A DNA stretch of 64,000 bases from UBA5078 sp051252515 (GCA_051252515.1 JBPOFS010000002.1:765246-829245); one strand, 5' to 3'; positions 52,495 to 62,476 are shown, counted from the first letter of the stretch. Made by a program: numbers and translations. Notes: a model not told the origin generated them from the sequence alone.

Positions 52495-53493
52495 TTATAG
52501 GCCGACTCTTTCCAGAACTTCTTTGTGTTGTTCTGGTGAGAGGCGCGGGCCAAACTGCGACACAACGATTGAAGCCGCCACGCTGGCGATCTTGCCTGAA
52601 GTCTCGAAATCATATCCCTTTGTTATTCCGTAAAGGAATGCGCCAGAGAACATATCCCCTGCGCCATTGCTGTCTATCGCTCGTACTTTATGGGCGTTGA
52701 TATCGATATAGCGTTCGCCATCATAAAGGCGTGCCCCTAGGGCGCCGCGTGTCACAACAAATTGTGTGGCTACTTTTTCAAGTGCCTGGCAAGCCGCTTC
52801 AATTGTATCCGCGCCAGACCACAACATAGCTTCTTGCTCGTTGCTGAAAAGTAAGTCCACGCCCTCGCCAATGAATTCGTTAATGCCTTCGCTGAAATAT
52901 TCCACCATTGCAGGGTCAGAAAAAGTCATCGCGAATTTAACGCCAGCTGCTTTTGCGACGCGCTTCATCTCAAGCACAGCGCTTTTTGCGGAAGGAGATG
53001 TCACTAAATACCCTTCAGTATAGGCATACGTGGACGCTTTAATGGCGTCGTGGTTCAGCTCAGTCACAGACACTAATTGTGAAATACCTAATGCAGTAAG
53101 CATCGTGCGTTCGGCATCGGGGGTCACCATGACGAGGCAGCGCCCAGTAGTGCCGACTTCACGCTCAGCAGAAAGATTAGTTTCGACATTATTGTCACCA
53201 AGCTCCTGCATATAAAACTGACCGGGTTCATCATTGGCAACTTTGCAGGAGAAGAATGCTTTGCCACCAAATTGGCTTAATGCATAAATAGAGTTGGCGG
53301 CGGAGCCTCCTCCTGCGCGCTTTTTCAGCCCGTAGCGAGCCATCAATAGATCCAGCAACTCTTGCTGTTTATCTTCATCGATCAGCGTCATAAAACCTTT
53401 TTCGATTCCGGAGTCGATAAAAAACCGGTCATCGACTTCAAACTCTTGGTCGACTAAAGCGTTGCCAATACTGTATACGTCAAAATTGTTCAT
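52495..53493 (-). CDS. PfkB-family kinase, adenosine-kinase-like
   Basis: The 332-residue protein carries the PfkB N-terminal GGSAANSIYALSQFGGKAFF and the C-terminal NGAGDMFSGAFLYGI with catalytic Asp. Its overall layout (FDVYSIGNALVDQEFEVDD) matches proteins annotated adenosine kinase in gammaproteobacteria. The true sugar or nucleoside is untested. It follows hemL on the minus strand and converges with dnaJ 5 bases away. Confidence 0.85.
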   Translation of the reverse strand: MNNFDVYSIGNALVDQEFEVDDRFFIDSGIEKGFMTLIDEDKQQELLDLLMARYGLKKRAGGGSAANSIYALSQFGGKAFFSCKVANDEPGQFYMQELGDNNVETNLSAEREVGTTGRCLVMVTPDAERTMLTALGISQLVSVTELNHDAIKASTYAYTEGYLVTSPSAKSAVLEMKRVAKAAGVKFAMTFSDPAMVEYFSEGINEFIGEGVDLLFSNEQEAMLWSGADTIEAACQALEKVATQFVVTRGALGARLYDGERYIDINAHKVRAIDSNGAGDMFSGAFLYGITKGYDFETSGKIASVAASIVVSQFGPRLSPEQHKEVLERVGL

Positions 53494-53554
53494 GCGATCT
53501 TATATTCCTTGCTTAACGCGGTGCCGAACACCACTTAAAGAGTGAGTGTGGTGA

Positions 53555-54859
53555 TTAGGCTGTTGCGAACGCGATTTCCGCGGCATCCAACGTTTTCTGA
53601 ATCTCATCATCGCCGTGAGCAGCGGATATGAAGCCTGCTTCGAATGCTGACGGGGCGAGATACACGCCATTCTGCAGCATGTGATGGTAGTATTTTTTGA
53701 AATATTCGACGTCACAGGCCATTACTTGATCGAAGCGCTCGACTGTTTCTTCGCCACTAAAGAAGCAACCAAACATGCCGCCAATTTGATGTGTCGTGAA
53801 AGGAATCTTTGCCGCAGTGGCGCGTTCTTTTAAGCCACTAGTGAGTGCCAGAGTGCGAGCGTTGAGCGACTCATAGAAGCCAGGCTTTTGAATAGCCGTG
53901 AGCATGGCCATACCGGCGGCGACGGCAAGTGGGCTGCCGGCGAGAGTGCCTGCTTGATAGACCGGGCCCATTGGCGCAATCATCTCCATGATGTCTTGTT
54001 TGCCACCGAAAGCGCCTACTGGAAGACCGCCCCCAATGACTTTGCCCAGAGCCGTTAGATCTGGTGTGACATTGTAATGTGCTTGCGCACCGCCTAAGCC
54101 CACGCGAAACCCTGTCATGACTTCATCGAAGATAAGTACCGTTTCGTAGTGGTCGCAAAGCTCGCGCATTTTCTCGAGAAAGCCTGGAATAGGGGGAACC
54201 ATGTTCATATTGCCAGCGACTGGCTCTACGATGATGCAGGCAATTTCTTTTCCGCTTCTTTCAAAGAGTTTCTCTAACGCATCGATATCGTTGTATGGCA
54301 GCACGAAGGTTTGGTCTGTATAGGATTTAGGTACCCCTAGTGAGTCTGGCTCGCCTAAAGTGAGTGCTCCCGAACCTGCTTTGACTAGTAATCCGTCGAC
54401 ATGGCCGTGATAGCAGCCTTCGAACTTCACTACTTTGTCGCGACCAGTGTAGCCTCGAGCGACACGTATCGCACTCATGGTGGCTTCGGTTCCGGATGTA
54501 ACGAGACGGACACGTTCGATCGAAGGCACTAGTTTGCAGATTGTCTTGGCAATCGTCACTTCTGCCTCTGTCGAAGCGCCATACCCTAGGCCGTGACTTA
54601 ATTGTGCTTGCAGCGCTTCTAGAACATCAGGGTGTCTGTGGCCGAGAATCAACGGTCCCCATGCGCCCACGTAATCGATATAGCGATTGTCGTCCTCATC
54701 TGTCAGCCAGGCACCTTCTCCACCATTGAAAAACAATGGGTTGCCGCCTACACCGCGGAATGCACGCACGGGGGAGTTCACTCCACCCGGGATGTAAAGT
54801 TTTGCCTCTTCAAACAATTGGGCTGAGCGTTTCGTGGTTTTTTCTGGCTGGGATTTCAC
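53555..54859 (-). CDS. hemL: Glutamate-1-semialdehyde 2,1-aminomutase
   Basis: The 434-residue PLP enzyme has VNSPVRAF, the AYGASTEAEVTIAKTI-like region (here GYGASTEAE), FDEVMTGFR and the PLP lysine in ALGKVIGGGLPVGAFGG. It converts glutamate-1-semialdehyde to 5-aminolevulinate in C5 heme synthesis. The upstream hemJ (56370-56792) belongs to the same pathway, with thiD/thiE in between. Confidence 0.97.
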   Translation of the reverse strand: MKSQPEKTTKRSAQLFEEAKLYIPGGVNSPVRAFRGVGGNPLFFNGGEGAWLTDEDDNRYIDYVGAWGPLILGHRHPDVLEALQAQLSHGLGYGASTEAEVTIAKTICKLVPSIERVRLVTSGTEATMSAIRVARGYTGRDKVVKFEGCYHGHVDGLLVKAGSGALTLGEPDSLGVPKSYTDQTFVLPYNDIDALEKLFERSGKEIACIIVEPVAGNMNMVPPIPGFLEKMRELCDHYETVLIFDEVMTGFRVGLGGAQAHYNVTPDLTALGKVIGGGLPVGAFGGKQDIMEMIAPMGPVYQAGTLAGSPLAVAAGMAMLTAIQKPGFYESLNARTLALTSGLKERATAAKIPFTTHQIGGMFGCFFSGEETVERFDQVMACDVEYFKKYYHHMLQNGVYLAPSAFEAGFISAAHGDDEIQKTLDAAEIAFATA

Positions 54860-54889
54860 GGGGTAGGGTTCCTTTTAATACGATGAGTC

Positions 54890-55528
54890 TTAACGATTAA
54901 TAGCGCTATTAAAGAGTGCATTGAGTTTTCGCACTCTTACGTCAATATTCGGGCTAGCAAAAAGATAATGGATAACCGCAAGCATGTTCGCGCCAGCGTC
55001 TATCAAAGTGTGGCCATTTTCGGCGTTGATGCCGCCAATTGCAACAATGGGCACTGTGAGCTCACGCTGTGCTTGGCGCAGAGTCGCGAGGGTGGCGGGA
55101 GGCGCATGGGGTTTGGTCGTGGACGGGAAGAAGCGTCCGAAGGCCACGTAGTGCGCTCCATTGTCTTGGGCTTGTCGTGCGAGAGCGATATCGCTATGAC
55201 AGGTTACCCCGATTATCGCGCTGTCATCGAGGCGTCGCTTAGCGTCGGTTAATTTCGTATCGCCCTGTCCTAAGTGCACGCCATCGGCGCCTACTTCAAG
55301 GCATAGGTCGACGTCATCATTGATGAGTAGTGGGGTGTTGTAGCGGCGACAAAGTTCCAGTAGTTGCGTGGCTTCATCGCATCGCGATTGCCAAGAGTCC
55401 CCTTTGTTGCGGTATTGCAGCAGGCCAAGTCCGGCTCTGAGTGCTTCTTCGGCGCCAGTGAGAAGCATCGGTCCTCGCAAAAGAGTTTGATCGGTGATCG
55501 CGTAGACACCTTGTAACGGTTTAGGCAT
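54890..55528 (-). CDS. thiE: Thiamine-phosphate synthase
   Basis: Start at 55528 (MPKPLQGVYAITD) gives 212 residues. Motifs: LLQYRNKGDS, LLINDDVDLCLEVGADGVHLGQ and YVAFGRFFPSTTK, AIGGINAENG. It joins HMP-PP and thiazole-phosphate to make thiamine phosphate. It is 8 bases after thiD. No TPP riboswitch is visible upstream of the pair. Confidence 0.95.
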   Translation of the reverse strand: MPKPLQGVYAITDQTLLRGPMLLTGAEEALRAGLGLLQYRNKGDSWQSRCDEATQLLELCRRYNTPLLINDDVDLCLEVGADGVHLGQGDTKLTDAKRRLDDSAIIGVTCHSDIALARQAQDNGAHYVAFGRFFPSTTKPHAPPATLATLRQAQRELTVPIVAIGGINAENGHTLIDAGANMLAVIHYLFASPNIDVRVRKLNALFNSAINR

Positions 55529-55536
55529 GAAGATTC

Positions 55537-56331
55537 TCAGGCATTCCAATAGCTACGATTTGGAAGCCATTGGCCAAAGCCAGGCCTAGTCCCTGCTTGC
55601 AGTGACTCCCATGTGTACTGTTGCGCTCGATGCGCCGCTTCACCCATCTCAAAGCCGTGTGCAAGATAGGCGGCGAGGCTAGCGGCGAGCGTACAGCCTG
55701 AGCCATGGTATTCATTCGCTAAGCGGGGCCACTCAAAACTCTGCTGTGCTTGGTGTGGGGTGTAGAGTCTGTTGATGACTTTGTCACTTTTAGCGTGAGT
55801 CCCAGTCAGTAAAATGTGCTTGCACCCTAAGTCGAGCAAGCTGCTGGCCGCCGCGTCCTGTGTGTCGGCACTGGGGCTCAATGCATTAAGTTCATTGGTA
55901 TTGGGAGTGAGGACATAAGTCAGTGGCAATAGAAGCGATTTTAGAGCACTAGCGATGTCGTCTTTGGAGAACTCATATCCGCCCCCAGCCCATAAAATTG
56001 GGTCGAGCACGACGGGGATATTAGGATAGTCTTTAAGAATCGTATGCACGACTTCGATAGTTTGCACGCTGCCTAGCAAGCCAATCTTGATGACTTCAAC
56101 CGAGACATCCTCGAGTATCGCTCGGGCTTGTTGAATGAGCAATGCGGGGGAGACGGGTTGAGCGGACATCACATTGCAGGTGTCTTGCACTGTGAGGCTA
56201 GTAATAATGGGTAAACAGTGACAGCCAGCGCTAAATAGCGCTTCTATATCCGCTTGAATGCCTGCTCCTCCGGAGGGATCTAAACCAGAGAAGCATAAGA
56301 CTTTCGGCTTGCTGGCAATATCGGTGTCCAC
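55537..56331 (-). CDS. thiD: Hydroxymethylpyrimidine/phosphomethylpyrimidine kinase
   Basis: The 264-residue ribokinase-fold protein has CFSGLDPSGGAGIQADIEAL, IKIGLLGSVQTIEVV, VLDPILWAGGG and HGSGCTLAASLAAYLA. It makes HMP-PP for ThiE. Residue Gly-Ser-Gly-Cys is the anion hole and catalytic Cys typical of ThiD. Operon with thiE and hemL. Confidence 0.95.
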   Translation of the reverse strand: MDTDIASKPKVLCFSGLDPSGGAGIQADIEALFSAGCHCLPIITSLTVQDTCNVMSAQPVSPALLIQQARAILEDVSVEVIKIGLLGSVQTIEVVHTILKDYPNIPVVLDPILWAGGGYEFSKDDIASALKSLLLPLTYVLTPNTNELNALSPSADTQDAAASSLLDLGCKHILLTGTHAKSDKVINRLYTPHQAQQSFEWPRLANEYHGSGCTLAASLAAYLAHGFEMGEAAHRAQQYTWESLQAGTRPGFGQWLPNRSYWNA

Positions 56332-56369
56332 AGGATTTGTCCTTTCAAAGAAGTTCTACTTATTATGCC

Positions 56370-56792
56370 TCAGAAGGGGCGAACGACTACTAAAATGACG
56401 ATGCCGATGAGCATAAAAACAGGAATTTCATTGAAGTAGCGGAAAAACACATGAGACTTTGTGCACTTGTCGTCACGAAGCTGTTTTAAGTAGTGCCAGC
56501 AGAAACCATGGTAGACGACTAATAGGGCGACAAGGCTGAGTTTTGCATGCATCCAAGGAGCGCTCATATAAAACGAAGCGTTGAAACTGATGAGCCAAAA
56601 CCCAAGTACGATAGTCGCGATAGCGGAAGGGGTGGCGATGCCGCGATATAGTTTACGCTCCATAATGGCGAAGCGTTCTTTGCTAATGGTGTCGGTGCTT
56701 GCCGCGTGATAGACAAACAATCGTGGGAGGTAAAAGATGGCGGCGAACCAACAGATGACCGCAATAATATGGAATGCTTTAACCCAGAGCAT
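56370..56792 (-). CDS. hemJ: HemJ-like protoporphyrinogen oxidase (CopD-family membrane protein)
   Basis: The 140-residue protein has four membrane helices and the HemJ pattern: LWVKAFHIIAVICWFAAIFYLPRLFVYHA, with His8 as heme ligand candidate, ERKLYRGIATPSAI, PWMHAKLSLV. It oxidises protoporphyrinogen IX to protoporphyrin IX in the inner membrane. Same strand and close to hemL of the same pathway. Confidence 0.88.
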   Translation of the reverse strand: MLWVKAFHIIAVICWFAAIFYLPRLFVYHAASTDTISKERFAIMERKLYRGIATPSAIATIVLGFWLISFNASFYMSAPWMHAKLSLVALLVVYHGFCWHYLKQLRDDKCTKSHVFFRYFNEIPVFMLIGIVILVVVRPF

Positions 56793-56951
56793 TTTATCCT
56801 CCCTTGAAAACTAGTGAATTGACACTGGCCGTATGCTGAAGCGGGCTACACTAGCACAGCTGATTGAATGGATACAGCGTGAAAACAGGGGTATCATGCC
56901 TCGCTCAAATTTCAATGTTTACGCATTTGCGAAACACCCTAGGAGGACCCT

Positions 56952-57989
56952 GTGATTAAGGTCGGAATTGTCGGAGCTACTGGATATACCGGAGTGGAAC
57001 TACTGCGTCTGCTCGCAACCCGTAAAGATGTGAGCATCGAAGTCATCACGTCGCGCGAACTGCAAGGTAGCCCGGTATCTGACTTATTCCCCAATCTACG
57101 GGGTGTTTTGGATCTTGAGTTTTCAGCGCCTGACTCAGAAGCGTTATTCGCCTGTGATGTAGTGTTTTATGCGACTCCACATGCTGTGGCGATGAAGTCA
57201 GTCCCTACGCTTTTAAAGCGCGGCGTACGTGTCATCGACCTTTCTGCAGACTTTAGATTGCGTGATCAAGCGGTCTGGGAAAAGTGGTACAAAGTCGCTC
57301 ATGAGTGCCCTGAGTATATAAACGAGGCGGTTTACGGTTTGCCTGAGGTTAATCGTGAAGCGATTGTGAGTGCGCAATTGTTAGCGGTGCCTGGGTGTTA
57401 TCCCACTGCCATTCAGTTGGGCTACTTGCCATTACTTGAGGCTGGGTTGATCGAAACGACTGGGCTTATCGCAGATGCGAAATCCGGTGTGAGTGGTGCT
57501 GGACGTAAAGCTTCTGTTGGGGCGTTGCTTACAGAGGCCTCCGAGTCTATGAGTGCTTATAGCGTCTCTGGGCATCGACATTTACCTGAAATAACGCAAG
57601 GCTTGACCCAATATGCGGGTGAGCCTGTAGGGTTGACCTTTGTTCCTCATTTAACGCCAATGATCCGCGGTATTCATGCGACATTGTACGCACAGCTTAA
57701 AGCGGGCAAAGATGCGTCTGAATTGCAGTCAGTCTTTGAGAGTCGATATAAAAATGAGCCCTTTGTGGATGTCATGCCACAGGGACAATACCCCGCAACA
57801 CGAAATGTTCGTGGCGCTAACCGATGTCAAATTGGTGTATGTTATTTGGAGAGCAGCAATATGGTAGTGGTGCTTTCGGTAATCGATAACTTGGTGAAAG
57901 GGGCGTCAGGACAAGCGATTCAGAATATGAACATTATGTTTGGCCTTGATGAAAGTGAAGGGCTGCAGAATATAGCCTTTCTTCCATAA
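56952..57989 (+). CDS. argC: N-acetyl-gamma-glutamyl-phosphate reductase
   Basis: The 345-residue protein starts IKVGIVGATGYTGVELLRLL, with active-site Cys in AVPGCYPTAIQLGY and GVSGAGRKAS, HRHLPEI. It reduces N-acetylglutamyl-phosphate in arginine synthesis. AGGAGG precedes the start. It begins the plus-strand run argC-DUF6776-bactofilin-erpA. Confidence 0.97.
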   Translation: MIKVGIVGATGYTGVELLRLLATRKDVSIEVITSRELQGSPVSDLFPNLRGVLDLEFSAPDSEALFACDVVFYATPHAVAMKSVPTLLKRGVRVIDLSADFRLRDQAVWEKWYKVAHECPEYINEAVYGLPEVNREAIVSAQLLAVPGCYPTAIQLGYLPLLEAGLIETTGLIADAKSGVSGAGRKASVGALLTEASESMSAYSVSGHRHLPEITQGLTQYAGEPVGLTFVPHLTPMIRGIHATLYAQLKAGKDASELQSVFESRYKNEPFVDVMPQGQYPATRNVRGANRCQIGVCYLESSNMVVVLSVIDNLVKGASGQAIQNMNIMFGLDESEGLQNIAFLP

Positions 57990-58015
57990 AGCGATAAGAA
58001 CGGATTAAGGGTGCC

Positions 58016-58762
58016 ATGCCGAACGTTGTAAAAGGCAGTAAACAACACCAAATGGTCGTCGTTCCTTATCGTCCTTGGTATCGTGTATCTCTTAGCGTTT
58101 TTCTTATTATGCTATTCGTGGCTGTGGGCGCTGCTGCCTATTTTTACGGGCAGTATGTCGCTCAAAAACGGTATTTAGTGAATAGAGCTGACAATGAACG
58201 CTTGAGCCAAGCGCTGGCTGAATCGCAGGGTCAGCTCAATGTCTTGCGCTCCGAACTTGTTATCACCGATCGCAGTAATATCGTTGACCGTCGCGCCACA
58301 GAAGAAGTGCAAGGGACTATCAATGGCTTACGACAGCGAATTTTGGAGCTTGAGCAAGATGTATCGTTTTATCGCCAAGTAATGTCCCCAGAGAGCACGG
58401 ATTTAAACCTTGTCATTGCAGAGTTCGGCGTAACCCCAATAGAGCAAAGTGCTCGCTATCACTACAAAGCGGTGTTTCGACAAGCCGGTGCTGGCGATAA
58501 GGTTCTCGAAGGGAGCGCGCAGATCAATATTATCGGGCAGCGAGACGGACAACGAGAAGTGTTGTCTTTGAGCGACTTAGTGTTGGAGTCGGCATCTTTT
58601 GAGCCAAACTTGAGTTTTCGTTATTTCCAGAATATCGAGGGTGAGCTGCAGTTGCCGGATGGCTTCACACCAGATCAGGTTGAAGTGCTTGCAGAGTCAA
58701 CAAAGCCCACAGCGATAAAAGTAGAGAAAGTATTTAGCTGGAGTGTCGTGGAGGCGCAGTAA
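58016..58762 (+). CDS. DUF6776-family membrane protein
   Basis: The 248-residue protein has one membrane helix (about 24-47: VSLSVFLIMLFVAVGAAAYFYG), a coiled coil (about 60-125) and a periplasmic beta domain ending VEKVFSWSVVEAQ. It matches DUF6776-type proteins encoded next to bactofilins in Pseudomonas and relatives. Its stop overlaps the bactofilin start by 1 base, so the two probably act together as a membrane anchor and cytoskeletal polymer; inference. Confidence 0.8.
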   Translation: MPNVVKGSKQHQMVVVPYRPWYRVSLSVFLIMLFVAVGAAAYFYGQYVAQKRYLVNRADNERLSQALAESQGQLNVLRSELVITDRSNIVDRRATEEVQGTINGLRQRILELEQDVSFYRQVMSPESTDLNLVIAEFGVTPIEQSARYHYKAVFRQAGAGDKVLEGSAQINIIGQRDGQREVLSLSDLVLESASFEPNLSFRYFQNIEGELQLPDGFTPDQVEVLAESTKPTAIKVEKVFSWSVVEAQ

Positions 58763-59253
58763 TGTTTAGATCAAGCAGTAAAAAAACAGGCACGTCGGGA
58801 CTAGCTCATACGTTAATCTCTAAACAAACTGAAATTGTCGGAGATTTGCGTTTTAGCGGTGAATTAAACGTTGAGGGGCGTATTAAAGGCAATGTTTATG
58901 CTGATGATGACTCTGGCGCGTTGATTCGCATTGCTGAATCGGGGGTCATTGAAGGCGAGGTCTGGGTGCCGTCTGTGGTGATCAATGGTTTGGTCAAAGG
59001 CGATGTGCATTCCTCCAAACACCTAGAGCTAGCAGCTAAAGCGGTAGTTATGGGAAATGTTTTCTATAGCCTGATTGAAATGGTGATGGGATCTGAGGTT
59101 AACGGTAATCTCATGCATATTGCCCGCGCGCAACATGAAGCTAAGCGCTTATCTGCCTCTCAGGCTAAAGCGTTGGCTTACGAGAATTTGGGTCAACGTT
59201 CGGACGCGGAACACTCATCGTCGGATGAGGAAGACGAAACAATAGTTGACTGA
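58762..59253 (+). CDS. Bactofilin (polymer-forming cytoskeletal protein)
   Basis: The 163-residue protein has the bactofilin beta-helix core: LISKQTEIVGDLRFSGELNV, EGRIKGNVYADDDSG, SGVIEGEVWVPSVVINGLVKGDV. An acidic disordered tail follows. Bactofilins form filaments at the membrane that guide cell-wall or polarity processes. Start ATG overlaps the upstream stop. Confidence 0.92.
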   Translation: MFRSSSKKTGTSGLAHTLISKQTEIVGDLRFSGELNVEGRIKGNVYADDDSGALIRIAESGVIEGEVWVPSVVINGLVKGDVHSSKHLELAAKAVVMGNVFYSLIEMVMGSEVNGNLMHIARAQHEAKRLSASQAKALAYENLGQRSDAEHSSSDEEDETIVD

Positions 59254-59334
59254 AATGCTCGGGTTTAGACATAATCCTTTTACTGCGCGGTTTTTCACTT
59301 CTTTGCGCACGTTTCACAACTCGATGGTGCCTTA

Positions 59335-59688
59335 ATGTCTGTTGTTCAATCCCATAATCCAAGTATTATTTCAATGTCTGAAAACGCTGCCGCAAAGGTG
59401 AAAAACCTTATCAGCGAAGAAGGCAATCCAAAGTTGAAATTACGCGTCTTTGTTACGGGAGGCGGGTGTTCGGGATTTCAGTACGGCTTTAGCTTTGATC
59501 AAGAGTCTGATGAAGATGATACGATCGTCTCCAATCATGGCGCTGAGCTAGTGGTTGATCCGTTGAGCTATCAATACTTAGTCGGCGCAAAAGTTGATTA
59601 TGTGGAAGGGCTACAAGGGGCTAAATTCGTCGTGAATAACCCGCTAGCATCTACGACCTGTGGTTGCGGCTCTTCATTCTCCGTCTGA
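59335..59688 (+). CDS. erpA: Iron-sulfur cluster insertion protein ErpA
   Basis: The 117-residue A-type carrier has Cys in GGGCSGFQYGFSFD and the CGCG pair near the C-terminus (TTCGCGSSFSV). It delivers Fe-S clusters to apoproteins such as isoprenoid enzymes. The 3' end overlaps the convergent anmK gene by 15 bases. Confidence 0.94.
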   Translation: MSVVQSHNPSIISMSENAAAKVKNLISEEGNPKLKLRVFVTGGGCSGFQYGFSFDQESDEDDTIVSNHGAELVVDPLSYQYLVGAKVDYVEGLQGAKFVVNNPLASTTCGCGSSFSV

Positions 59689-60801
59689 GTCGGCCTCGTA
59701 AACCCCACCTAAAATAGTCACTTGTGCAGAGCCAGTCACTGATCTGGCATCTACGGGGTCGCCATACCAAGCGTTTCTCGCGAGCCAAGCAAAGAGGAAT
59801 CCTTCCACCCACTGTGGGTCGAGGTTGGCAGCGCTACTGCTGGAAACAGTCACTGGCGTGAGCAAGGCTTGCAAGCGCTCCATCAAATAAGAGTTCCGCG
59901 CTCCACCGCCACATACAAAAAGCGCATTGATTTTCGCCGTCTCCCAATCCACGCTATTCACTACGCTCATTGCCGTGTATTCCAGCAAGGTCGCTTGCAC
60001 GTCTTCATCACGGACTAGTGGGAAGTTGCCGAGGTGTGCCTGTAGCCAGCGCATATTGAATAACTCGCGACCAGTACTTTTGGGCGGAGATAACTGAAAG
60101 TAGGGCTCTTCTAGCAAGGCGTGTAAAAGCGCTTGGTCAACAGTCCCTGTTCTAGCCCACTGCCCCTGGTCATCATAAGGAAGGTTCTTTTTGGCATTGA
60201 TCCAGCCGTCCATTAAGACATTGGCTGGTCCCGTGTCAAAACCGATTAGCTCAAGTCCCTTATGGGCTAGAAGGGAGATGTTTGCGATTCCCCCTAAATT
60301 TAGTACTGCACACCGAGAGTGAGGGTCGGAAAAATAACTTTGATGGAATAGAGGGGCTAAAGGGGCGCCTTGACCACCCGCGGCCATATCTTTTCGCCGA
60401 AAGTCTGCAATAGTGCAGATACCGGTGAGGTAGGAGATTGTATTAGGGTCGCCAATTTGAAGGGTAAAACGGTTTTGGCCTGTTGGATGGTGTTTGATTG
60501 TCTGTCCGTGGCTGCCAATGGCGAGGATATCCCTGCGGTTAAGGTTACTCTTATTGAGTAGTTGTTTAACGGCGTTTGCAAACACTCGCCCTAAGGCTAC
60601 GTCAGTTTCTCCCAAATCTATTAACGACACTGTGTCATCTGCACATAATGCGTGTATTTTTTGGTGCAAAGGAGCAGGGATCGGCTCGCTATGAGTGCCT
60701 ACTAGGGCTGGGGGAGTTTGTGCAAAATCGACAACCACGCAGTCGACACCGTCGATGCTAGTGCCGGAGAGAAGACCGATGAAATATTCGTGAGTCGACA
60801 T
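59674..60801 (-). CDS. anmK: Anhydro-N-acetylmuramic acid kinase
   Basis: ATG at 60801 (MSTHEYFIGLLSGTSIDGVD) gives 375 residues; an upstream in-frame start at 60840 is less likely. Motifs: FIGLLSGTSIDGVD, IGSHGQTI, LNLGGIANIS, GFDTGPANVLMD and FVCGGGARN. It converts anhydro-MurNAc to MurNAc-6-phosphate for wall recycling. It is downstream of the M23 peptidase gene, both in wall metabolism. Confidence 0.95.
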   Translation of the reverse strand: MSTHEYFIGLLSGTSIDGVDCVVVDFAQTPPALVGTHSEPIPAPLHQKIHALCADDTVSLIDLGETDVALGRVFANAVKQLLNKSNLNRRDILAIGSHGQTIKHHPTGQNRFTLQIGDPNTISYLTGICTIADFRRKDMAAGGQGAPLAPLFHQSYFSDPHSRCAVLNLGGIANISLLAHKGLELIGFDTGPANVLMDGWINAKKNLPYDDQGQWARTGTVDQALLHALLEEPYFQLSPPKSTGRELFNMRWLQAHLGNFPLVRDEDVQATLLEYTAMSVVNSVDWETAKINALFVCGGGARNSYLMERLQALLTPVTVSSSSAANLDPQWVEGFLFAWLARNAWYGDPVDARSVTGSAQVTILGGVYEADSDGE

Positions 60802-60860
60802 GTGCTTGTACGTCCTGATTGCCCATGCGCGCATTGGCATGGACGTCGATGAGACAAGGC

Positions 60861-62246
60861 TTAGTGAGACTGTGCGGTAGGCTCGATGTGGTTCAAGCTC
60901 AATAGGCGCGAATCGACACTTTCTTGTATGAAGCGCTCTAGTAGATCTTTAGTTTGTTCTTTGAATCGAGGCAGTTCTTGTGGCTCTAAAGAAATAGCCT
61001 GTGGGAGTTGGTCGACAATGGTTCTCGGGTCTTTGTGGACACCGCGAACAAGGAACTCGTAATGTAGGTGAGGGCCTGTGGCGCCGCCCGTTTGCCCTAC
61101 GTAGCCAATAACTTCTCCTTGGCGAACTCTGGAGCCTTTCTTAATGCCGGAGGCGTAATCATTTAGATGGGCGTACTTGGTTTCAAATTCGCCGCGATGT
61201 TGTAGCACGATGAGTTTGCCAAATGATCCATTTCTGGATGCCCATGTTACAACGCCATCGCTAGTTGCACGCACAGGCGTGCCTCTAGGGGCAGCATAGT
61301 CAGTGCCTTTGTGAGCGCGAATGGTGTTCAGTATTGGGTGTTTGCGGCTCAAGCTGAAATTGGAGCTTATGCGGAAAACGTCTAGAGGAGTGCGCAAGAA
61401 CGCTTTACGCATACTCTCGCCTTCAGGGCTATAGTAGCCAGTGGTGCCGTCTTCATTAATATAGCGTACGGCAATAAATTGCTTACCTTGGTTAGTAAAC
61501 TGAGCCGCAATGATGTCGCCATTGCCAATAAAGGCACCATCTAGGTATTTCTCTTCGTAGAGTATGCCAAAGTTGTCGCCGTCACGAGGATCAAGGATGA
61601 AGTCGATAACTCCACCAAAGATGTCGGCCATTTCCATGATTGAGATAGCAGGAATGTCCGCCCGTTTAGCGGCCATAAATAGGCTGTCGTTAATAACCCC
61701 TTCTTTATAGGTGGTTTTAATCTCGGGTGTGCGAATGATGGGCTCTACTTGGTAGCCCGTATCATTGAGTGTAAACAAGTAGCCTTCTAATGGAGATTTC
61801 AATACTTTGAGCTGATTAAGCTTTCCTTCCTCGGGCATATGAAAGCTAAGTTGATAGCCAGGAAAAAGGCGATTGAGCACTTTTGCTTCTTCGTTACTAT
61901 TAAGGACGCGGTACATGTCTTGCGCGCTCAGTCCTACCTTCGTAAATAGTGCTGACAAATTATCCCCAGATTGGACTTCTAGGTCTGTCCATTCGGCAAA
62001 CGCAGCTTGTTGAGCATTGTTGCCCATCACCAAATCGGCTAGAGGCGCGTCTGATGGTGTGTGAGGGATAAGTGCAAGAGGAGACTCTTGAGTAGGCATC
62101 GCCATGATTTTGGCGCCATGAGCTGATTCTTTTGGTGTAAATACCATTGTGATAACTAGCGCAGCGCTCAATACGCTAGCCAGCATCAGGTGGTCGCGGG
62201 GGAAGTGTTTGCTCACCGCCTGCTTTGAAAGTCTCGAAAAATCCAT
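60861..62246 (-). CDS. M23 peptidoglycan endopeptidase with OapA/LysM-like domain
   Basis: Start at 62246 (MDFSRLSKQAV) gives 461 residues; an upstream ATG at 62294 is possible. Order: short cytoplasmic part, membrane helix (about 24-41), OapA/LysM-like domain (LEVQSGDNLSALFTKVGLS), middle domain, and a C-terminal LytM/M23 fold with zinc ligands in HKGTDYAAPRGTPV and HLHYEF. It cleaves peptide crosslinks for wall growth, like MepM. Operon with anmK. Confidence 0.93.
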   Translation of the reverse strand: MDFSRLSKQAVSKHFPRDHLMLASVLSAALVITMVFTPKESAHGAKIMAMPTQESPLALIPHTPSDAPLADLVMGNNAQQAAFAEWTDLEVQSGDNLSALFTKVGLSAQDMYRVLNSNEEAKVLNRLFPGYQLSFHMPEEGKLNQLKVLKSPLEGYLFTLNDTGYQVEPIIRTPEIKTTYKEGVINDSLFMAAKRADIPAISIMEMADIFGGVIDFILDPRDGDNFGILYEEKYLDGAFIGNGDIIAAQFTNQGKQFIAVRYINEDGTTGYYSPEGESMRKAFLRTPLDVFRISSNFSLSRKHPILNTIRAHKGTDYAAPRGTPVRATSDGVVTWASRNGSFGKLIVLQHRGEFETKYAHLNDYASGIKKGSRVRQGEVIGYVGQTGGATGPHLHYEFLVRGVHKDPRTIVDQLPQAISLEPQELPRFKEQTKDLLERFIQESVDSRLLSLNHIEPTAQSH

Positions 62247-62476
62247 GAAGTTAATGATGTTATGTCTCTTATTGCAGCTATGTGAGCCCGACATTGGCGC
62301 TCAAAAAGGCAATTCTTATGACTTTTAGGGGGCAGGTCAAGTCTTATTCTGATTAGTAGTGTAAAATCTGCGACCGTTTCGCAAGTCCAATAAATAGGTA
62401 GCTTGCAAGTCGCTTTCTATTGCCTCTATATATAGAGGCAATAGAAGTGACCACAATTTAGCTTTAGGGATCACAT

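Noticed and set aside
56332..56369. TPP riboswitch upstream of thiD/thiE
   Set aside because: Only 38 bases separate hemJ and thiD, too short, and no thi-box sequence is visible.
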